Below are positions 1 to 3,789 of a stretch of 6,541 nt of DNA, in pieces. The stretch covers positions 1 through 6,541 of the forward strand of contig CAYUXW010000052.1 of NCBI GenBank assembly GCA_964449115.1, given 5' to 3'. A program made the translations under genes and the position numbers. The stretch's first letter is position 1. Every line of letters starts with the position of its first letter. Origin of the DNA: UBA1783 sp964449115 (GTDB lineage Bacteria; Bacillota_I; Bacilli_A; Erysipelotrichales; Erysipelotrichaceae). The notes below the pieces were generated by a model. The model was given only the letters and a program-made list of their open reading frames with translations, did no database searches and was not told where the DNA came from.

Positions 1-1
1 C

Positions 2-44
2 GCCCCCAAAGTTTGCCCCCAAACTTTAGATGCCCCCAAACTTT
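2..44. repeat. Short C-rich tandem repeat, three copies, at window edge
   Basis: Three 13-base units start at 2, 15 and 32: GCCCCCAAAGTTT, then GCCCCCAAACTTT twice. Units one and two abut; two and three are separated by four bases (AGAT). The variant first unit makes AAAGTTT (8-14) and AAACTTT (21-27) a perfect 7-bp inverted repeat around a GCCCCC loop. Read on the minus strand the block gives three runs of five G in an otherwise AT-rich context, just beyond the mtnA terminator. The window begins inside or right at the block, so its full length is unknown. It could be an intergenic repeat family, part of an extra terminator for a gene to the left, or a G-rich structure-forming element. Confidence 0.6.
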
Positions 45-56
45 TTTAATTACCCA

Positions 57-84
57 AAAAATCCAGGAATACACCTGGATTTTT
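57..84 (-). terminator. Rho-independent terminator of the udp-mtnA operon
   Basis: A perfect 11-bp stem is formed by AAAAATCCAGG (57-67) and CCTGGATTTTT (74-84) with a six-base loop. On the minus strand the hairpin ends in a run of U and starts about 13 bases after the mtnA stop codon, as expected for an intrinsic terminator. A T-rich tail is also present on the plus side, so it may work in both directions. Its position means no third gene is likely to share the transcript by simple read-through. Confidence 0.85.
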
Positions 85-97
85 AATTTTATTAAAT

Positions 98-1162
98 TTA
101 TTCAAATAATTTCTTTAAGTTTATATCAAAAGGTGGATAAACAATTCCCTTTTCCGTCACAAATCCCGTCAGTAAATTATGGTCAGTTACATCAAAGGCT
201 GGATTATAACACTTTACTCCTTTTGGTGCCATTGGCTTTTCATACCATTTTTCAGCTATCTCACTTGGGTCTCTCAGCTCGATCTCAATATGCTTGCCAT
301 CAGGACAATTCATATCAATAGTGCTGGTTGGACCTAATGAGTAAATAGGGATTCCATAATGTTTGGCTAAGATTGCTACCATACTTGTACCAATTTTATT
401 GGCGAAATCACCATTGGCAGCAATTCTATCACATCCAACAAAACAGACATCAATCCATCCGTTTTTCATCACAATGCTGGCCATGTTATCACAAATCAGA
501 GTTACATCAACTCCTGCTTTTTGCAGTTCCAGGGTTGTCAATCTTGCACCCTGCAAAAGAGGTCTGGTTTCATTTGCGAAAACCTTGAAATCGTATCCTC
601 TCTGTTTTCCCAAAATTAATGGTCCAATAGCTGTTCCTCTGCTGGTTGCCAGAGGTCCAGTATTACAGTGTGTTAACACTCCATCACCATCTTTTAATAA
701 AGACAGACCATATTCACAGATCTTCAGACACATCTCTTTATCTTCACGATGAATTTCTTTGGCTTCCAGTCCAATCAGTCTGACAATTTCTTTGACATCC
801 TTATCTTTGTTTTCTAAAACTACTTTATCTATCCTATTTAAAGCCCAAGGCAGATTTACCGCTGTTGGTCGAGAAGAATTTAAGTATTCTTTATCTTCGG
901 TAAACTTTTGATAGAACTGTTCAAAAGGCAAATTATCATACTGCTGGCTTAAAACGTACATTGAATAACCAGCAAAAATTCCAATTGCTGGAGCGCCTCT
1001 TATCTGAAGTTTCTTTATAGCCTGATATAAATCCTCCAGTTTGTTTAAATGCAAATAGACAACATCATTAGGTAGTTGCACCTGATCGATGATAATAATT
1101 TCTTTTTCATCAGCACTTAACTCGACATTTTCAAAAAAGCTTCCTGGTTTTAAATCAATCAT
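98..1162 (-). CDS. mtnA: MtnA-family sugar-1-phosphate isomerase (methylthioribose-1-phosphate isomerase or relative)
   Basis: This 354-residue protein belongs to the MtnA/eIF2B-like isomerase family, whose members convert an aldose-1-phosphate to a ketose-1-phosphate in the cytosol. The classical substrate is 5-methylthioribose-1-phosphate in methionine salvage; close relatives act on 5-deoxyribose-1-phosphate. Visible family motifs are RGAPAIG (residues 55-61), the THCNTG loop with the expected catalytic cysteine at 166, ETRPLLQGARLT (about 198-209), and DRIAANGD beginning with the expected catalytic aspartate at 245, followed by ANKIGT. The NPAFDVTD segment and a TEKGI tail complete the domain at usual family length. 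I chose the ATG at 1162 over an in-frame TTG five codons upstream, because AAAAGGA sits five bases before the ATG while the TTG overlaps that site. The start lies one base after the udp stop, implying translational coupling. The exact substrate is inferred, and the coupling to udp argues for a nucleoside-derived sugar phosphate. Confidence 0.9.
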   Translation of the reverse strand: MIDLKPGSFFENVELSADEKEIIIIDQVQLPNDVVYLHLNKLEDLYQAIKKLQIRGAPAIGIFAGYSMYVLSQQYDNLPFEQFYQKFTEDKEYLNSSRPTAVNLPWALNRIDKVVLENKDKDVKEIVRLIGLEAKEIHREDKEMCLKICEYGLSLLKDGDGVLTHCNTGPLATSRGTAIGPLILGKQRGYDFKVFANETRPLLQGARLTTLELQKAGVDVTLICDNMASIVMKNGWIDVCFVGCDRIAANGDFANKIGTSMVAILAKHYGIPIYSLGPTSTIDMNCPDGKHIEIELRDPSEIAEKWYEKPMAPKGVKCYNPAFDVTDHNLLTGFVTEKGIVYPPFDINLKKLFE

Positions 1163-1163
1163 A

Positions 1164-1934
1164 TTATTCCTTTTCAATTAATAACTTTATCGCTTCAATG
1201 GCTACCCTGATTGCCAGATCAGTATCATGATGCTGAATGTTTTCCAGATTAGCTTTCGCTCTTTCCTGATTGGCTACAACTAAGAAACAGGCACCTACCT
1301 TAACCTTTAAATAGTTGGCTACAATAAATAAGGCTGCTGATTCCATTTCTGAAGCAACTGCACCAAGTTGCAGCCAGGCATCCCATTTTCTCAACAGTTC
1401 CTGTCCGTTTGGCAAGGTTTCAGGTCGATGCTGACCATAGAAGGCATCTTTACAATGAACAACTCCAGAGTGATATCTGGCATTCAGATTTTTGCTGGCT
1501 TGAATCAAAGCATTTGTGATATCCAAATCAGCAACGGCTGGATATTCAATTGGAGCATATTCTTTAGTTGTACCTTCTGCTCTGATTGCCCCTGTTGCCA
1601 CAACCACATCTCCGCCTAGAATATCAAGCTGCATCCCACCACAGGTACCAACTCTAATAAACTTCTTAGCCCCACATTTGACCAGTTCTTCTAAAGCGAT
1701 TGAAGCGCTGGGACCACCAATACCAGTAGAAGTTACTGACACTTTCTTTCCATTAATATAACCTGTATAGGTAACATATTCTCTATTATCACCAACAAGT
1801 TTCGCATCATCAAAATATTTGGCTATTTTCTCACATCTTTTTGGATCTCCAGGTAAAATGACATATTCTCCTACATCACCTGGACCTACACCAATGTGAT
1901 ACTCTTTTCCAGTACCTTGTGCATAATTAGTCAT
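1164..1934 (-). CDS. udp: Uridine phosphorylase
   Basis: This 256-residue cytosolic enzyme of the nucleoside phosphorylase-I (Udp/PNP) family splits uridine and phosphate into uracil and ribose-1-phosphate. The family phosphate-site elements are visible: GDP at 29-31 with arginine 33, arginine 51 in NREY, and arginine 94 with threonine 97 in RVGTCGG. STGIGGPSAS (68-77) is the conserved core loop. FYGQHR (165-170) matches the E. coli Udp FYPGQER segment, whose glutamine and arginine (here Q168 and R170) recognise uracil; purine phosphorylases lack this pair. EMES (196-199) is the ribose-binding motif, and histidine 13 in YHIGV matches the histidine given by the neighbouring subunit. Length is normal. 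The ATG at 1934 is preceded by AAAGGAG (1942-1948) at seven bases. It is the first gene of a two-gene operon with mtnA and is divergent from the nitroreductase gene. Homologues sometimes accept other pyrimidine nucleosides or 5'-deoxy analogues, so the in vivo substrate may be broader. Confidence 0.92.
   Translation of the reverse strand: MTNYAQGTGKEYHIGVGPGDVGEYVILPGDPKRCEKIAKYFDDAKLVGDNREYVTYTGYINGKKVSVTSTGIGGPSASIALEELVKCGAKKFIRVGTCGGMQLDILGGDVVVATGAIRAEGTTKEYAPIEYPAVADLDITNALIQASKNLNARYHSGVVHCKDAFYGQHRPETLPNGQELLRKWDAWLQLGAVASEMESAALFIVANYLKVKVGACFLVVANQERAKANLENIQHHDTDLAIRVAIEAIKLLIEKE
1168..1174 (-). promoter_or_regulatory. Ribosome-binding site fixing the mtnA start
   Basis: AAAAGGA on the minus strand lies five bases before the ATG at 1162 and inside the last codons of udp. 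It overlaps what would be the start of translation at the upstream TTG (1177), so it supports the ATG as the true start. Confidence 0.7.
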
Positions 1935-1941
1935 ATATTAT

Positions 1942-1948
1942 CTCCTTT
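1942..1948 (-). promoter_or_regulatory. Ribosome-binding site of udp
   Basis: AAAGGAG on the minus strand lies seven bases upstream of the udp ATG (1934), which is near-ideal strength and spacing. Confidence 0.7.
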
Positions 1949-1967
1949 TCTATTTTATATTACTAAT

Positions 1968-2003
1968 TAATTATATCACATATTATAAAATGAGATATAA
2001 TTA
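1968..2003. repeat. 10-bp inverted repeat containing both divergent -10 boxes
   Basis: TAATTATATC (1968-1977) and GATATAATTA (1994-2003) are perfect inverted copies separated by 16 bases, with centres about 26 bases apart. Each arm contains a TATAAT, one reading toward udp and one toward the nitroreductase gene. The symmetry may simply reflect two similar -10 elements, or it may be an operator for a dimeric regulator that controls both directions. Confidence 0.5.
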
Positions 2004-2010
2004 GTGTAAC
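1970..2010 (-). promoter_or_regulatory. Sigma-A-type promoter region of the udp-mtnA operon
   Basis: On the minus strand GTTACA (2005-2010) is followed after exactly 17 bases by a perfect TATAAT (1982-1987). A second perfect TATAAT (1970-1975) is preceded by TGA, an extended -10 that would not need a good -35. Transcription would begin about 30-40 bases before the udp ribosome-binding site or slightly closer. Either or both may be used. The region overlaps the divergent promoter of the nitroreductase gene. Confidence 0.6.
1973..2001 (+). promoter_or_regulatory. Probable promoter of the nitroreductase-like gene
   Basis: A perfect TATAAT at 1996-2001 reads toward the nitroreductase gene, with its ATG at 2062. 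The -35 candidate 17 bases upstream (ATATCA, 1973-1978) matches the consensus at only three of six positions, so the promoter may be weak or activator-dependent. The leader would be about 50 bases long. Confidence 0.4.
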
Positions 2011-2050
2011 TTAATAATATTGACTTTCAATTATAAAAGACAATTAAAAC

Positions 2051-2056
2051 AGGAGA
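2051..2056 (+). promoter_or_regulatory. Ribosome-binding site fixing the nitroreductase start
   Basis: AGGAGA ends five bases before the ATG at 2062. No comparable site precedes the in-frame TTG at 2020, so the shorter 249-residue product is preferred. Confidence 0.7.
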
Positions 2057-2061
2057 AAATT

Positions 2062-2811
2062 ATGAATAACGAAATTCTTTATCAAATGATTTTTAAAAGA
2101 AAATCATTTCACTCATTCAAATGTGAAACCTTTCCGCTAACTGAGAAAGAACTGGATGATATCTATGACTTTTTCAATTCCATTACACCTTTAATAGATA
2201 ACATTAAAACAGAAATTAAAATAATCAAAGCTAAAGACTCAGGATGCAAAAGAGGAAATGAATATACTATTATGTTTTATAGTGAAATCAAAGATAATTA
2301 TTTGACCAATATTGGCTATCTTGGTCAAATACTAGATTTATATCTTGTCTCTTTAAATATAGGAACTCTTTGGTATGGATTGGGAAGAACCAGAGAAAAG
2401 AAATATAATGGCTTGAAATTCGTCATCATGATGGGTATTTCTAAAGTAAATCCTGAAGAATTTAGAAAAGATATGTTTAAATCAAAAAGAAAGCCTTTGG
2501 AAGAAATATGGCTTTACGATTATCTTCCCATCTCAAATATCGTAAGATTTGCACCCAGTGCCTGCAATAGCCAACCCTGGACAGTAGAAAACATTGATAA
2601 CTGCCTTCTAATCTATCGAAATCATAAAAATCAACGAGTTGGTTTAATGCTTCCAAAAATATCATTTTATTTCAACCGAATTGATATGGGGATCTTCCTG
2701 GCTTTTGTAGAAATTTGTTTAAAACATGAAAATATTACCTATGAAAAGGAAATATTTGTTGATGAAGAAAATGTCGATAAAGTATTACTTGCCAGGTATT
2801 ATCTCAAGTAA
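2062..2811 (+). CDS. Nitroreductase-fold flavoprotein, TM1586 type
   Basis: This 249-residue protein is a predicted FMN-binding nitroreductase-family member resembling the Thermotoga TM1586 group. Such proteins are cytosolic NAD(P)H-dependent oxidoreductases whose natural substrates are unknown. Residues 11-19 (FKRKSFHSF) are the N-terminal FMN-phosphate motif. NIGYLGQILDLYL...GTLWYG (83-106) is the long helix plus following loop. APSACNSQPW (164-173) is the second flavin-contact motif, followed by RIDMGIFLAFVEICL (206-220). The APSxxNxQPW element usually follows the RRS motif closely in classical nitroreductases, but here it is about 150 residues away, suggesting two tandem half-units. I chose the ATG at 2062, which has AGGAGA (2051-2056) six bases after AGGAG; an in-frame TTG at 2020 has no such site. 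It is divergent from udp and ends before a convergent terminator. No partner gene hints at its substrate. Confidence 0.8.
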   Translation: MNNEILYQMIFKRKSFHSFKCETFPLTEKELDDIYDFFNSITPLIDNIKTEIKIIKAKDSGCKRGNEYTIMFYSEIKDNYLTNIGYLGQILDLYLVSLNIGTLWYGLGRTREKKYNGLKFVIMMGISKVNPEEFRKDMFKSKRKPLEEIWLYDYLPISNIVRFAPSACNSQPWTVENIDNCLLIYRNHKNQRVGLMLPKISFYFNRIDMGIFLAFVEICLKHENITYEKEIFVDEENVDKVLLARYYLK

Positions 2812-2882
2812 AGAATGCTAATTATCTTCAACTATTAACAGATTGACTTTTTTAATACAATCCTTTTCTGGTGCTGATTTAT

Positions 2883-2914
2883 AAAAAAGGGCTAAATTAT
2901 GTTTAGACCCTTTT
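2883..2914. terminator. Bidirectional intrinsic terminator between convergent genes
   Basis: AAAAGGGCTAAA (2885-2896) pairs with TTTAGACCCTTTT (2902-2914) through 12 base pairs, with one bulged A and a five-base loop. The minus-strand reading ends in six U and begins seven bases after the NERD-gene stop, so it is the natural terminator for that gene. The plus-strand tail TTTTAGTTTA is weaker but serves the nitroreductase gene, whose stop is about 70 bases upstream. Confidence 0.8.
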
Positions 2915-2921
2915 AGTTTAA

Positions 2922-3563
2922 TCAGTGTAATAATTCATTGTTTGAAAGCAGTTTTTTTATAGCTTCAATAGTCTGATTATTTAAATATTTTCTCTTAAAA
3001 GTATGTATTACTGTATCGATATCACTACTATTTGTCAAAATCATTTCACTATCAATTGGACTGTTATCATGAAGCAACAGAACATAACCATCAACCCATA
3101 CTCTTATACCATAATACTCAAGATGTTTCGCCAGAATATGTATCTGTCTTTTAACCTGTTTGATAGGGTTTTTTACTTCTTTAAAGAAAGTGTTGCCATA
3201 ACCATCATCTTTATAATTTTTCCATTCATAATCATCTTCTTCACCATGAAGACGTCCTTTGTAGCTTTTTACCTCAATGATGAACACACCATACCTGTTG
3301 ACAATAATGTTATCAAGTTCTGTCTTTTGTCCATTATGAGTTATATCTAAATTAACAAAAAGGTAATCCTCTTCATTAAGTACCTTCTCGATCAATTTGA
3401 CCGCATATTTTTCTCCACGTCTTCCGTATCTTTTCCGTGGCGATTCAAAGATACTTGGAAATTCAGAAAACCAGTCTTCTTCATCATCCAGACTTAAAAT
3501 AGCGTAGAACATAATAGGTACTGATATAATAAGCATTAATAAAATAAAAGGATTGGATTCCAT
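2922..3563 (-). CDS. Membrane-anchored NERD-domain protein (nuclease-related)
   Basis: This 213-residue protein has one hydrophobic segment at residues 5-24, then an acidic linker and a NERD domain (about 45-165). NERD is a family related to PD-(D/E)XK nucleases and of undefined biological role. Matching elements are RRGEKYA with glutamate 51, TELDNII with aspartate 84, and VFIIEVKSYKG with glutamate 97 and lysine 99, which together form an intact D-ExK active-site pattern. NPIKQ (132-136) is the usual NERD follow-on motif. With a short N-terminus before the helix, the catalytic domain is probably cytoplasmic, although the charge pattern does not settle this. The ATG at 3563 has AGAGG (3573-3577) nine bases upstream. 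The stop is TGA. The gene is flanked by terminators and looks monocistronic. No helicase, kinase or methylase domain is fused or adjacent, so a defence role is not supported by context. Nuclease activity is inferred from residues only. Confidence 0.85.
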   Translation of the reverse strand: MESNPFILLMLIISVPIMFYAILSLDDEEDWFSEFPSIFESPRKRYGRRGEKYAVKLIEKVLNEEDYLFVNLDITHNGQKTELDNIIVNRYGVFIIEVKSYKGRLHGEEDDYEWKNYKDDGYGNTFFKEVKNPIKQVKRQIHILAKHLEYYGIRVWVDGYVLLLHDNSPIDSEMILTNSSDIDTVIHTFKRKYLNNQTIEAIKKLLSNNELLH

Positions 3564-3653
3564 GTTCTGTTACCTCTTTTCATTAATTAAACTTCAAAAT
3601 ACTTTTTTTATTAGACGATATTTTCATATAACCTTCTTAAAATATATATATTT

Positions 3654-3662
3654 ATTTTAACA
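3654..3662 (-). promoter_or_regulatory. Possible extended -10 promoter for the NERD gene
   Basis: On the minus strand TAAAAT (3654-3659) is preceded by TGT, giving an extended -10 about 90 bases before the NERD start. No good -35 is found at 16-18 bases. A second candidate, TCTAAT, lies nearer the gene with an equally poor -35. The region is so AT-rich that chance matches are easy. Confidence 0.3.
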
Positions 3663-3722
3663 CAATAAAACCATTACCAGCTTAAGTGATAGGAAAAAAA
3701 CATATTTTTTATCTGTTCAATT

Positions 3723-3762
3723 TAAAAGATGTATCCCTTTTTAAAAATCGATACATCTTTTA
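3723..3762 (-). terminator. Intrinsic terminator of the pullulanase gene
   Basis: TAAAAGATGTATC (3723-3735) and GATACATCTTTTA (3750-3762) form a perfect 13-bp stem. The 14-base loop contains T5A5, which can itself fold back. On the minus strand the hairpin starts about 27 bases after the pullulanase stop and ends in a short U run. No plus-strand gene reads into it. Confidence 0.8.
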
Positions 3763-3789
3763 TTAACCGTTATTTTTTAATTATCTTTT

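Larger units (their letters stand above)
3564..3789. other. AT-rich intergenic spacer between the pullulanase and NERD genes
   Basis: This 226-base stretch has no open frame of note on either strand. It holds the NERD ribosome-binding site and possible promoter, an all-A/T palindrome (TTAAAATA at 3637-3644 against TATTTTAA at 3653-3660), and the pullulanase terminator hairpin at 3723-3762. Nothing else was recognised. Confidence 0.6.

Noticed and set aside
13..321. Plus-strand 102-codon open frame across the repeat, terminator and mtnA 3' end
   Set aside because: It starts in the C-rich repeat, crosses a strong terminator hairpin and overlaps the clearly coding mtnA on the other strand. It has no ribosome-binding site or recognisable motif.
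363..752. Plus-strand open frames opposite mtnA (129 and 71 codons)
   Set aside because: They are antisense shadows of the well-supported isomerase and show no family motifs.
1368..1761. Plus-strand open frames opposite udp
   Set aside because: They are antisense shadows of the uridine phosphorylase gene, without start signals or motifs.
2020..2048. TTGACT as a -35 box for the nitroreductase gene
   Set aside because: At 16-18 bases downstream only poor -10 matches (such as ATTAAA) occur, and they would overlap the ribosome-binding site region.
2020..2061. TTG start giving a 263-residue nitroreductase
   Set aside because: The ATG at 2062 has a strong AGGAGA site, while the TTG has none and the extra residues match no family feature.
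2477..2665. Minus-strand 62-codon open frame within the nitroreductase gene
   Set aside because: It is antisense to a gene with clear flavin-site motifs and has no independent support.
3003..3350. Plus-strand 115-codon open frame opposite the NERD gene
   Set aside because: It is the complement of a gene carrying an intact D-ExK motif. Its hydrophobic composition follows from AT-rich antisense reading.
3637..3660. A/T palindrome in the spacer as an operator or origin element
   Set aside because: It consists only of A and T in a very AT-rich spacer, so symmetry is easily produced by chance and no flanking boxes support a function.
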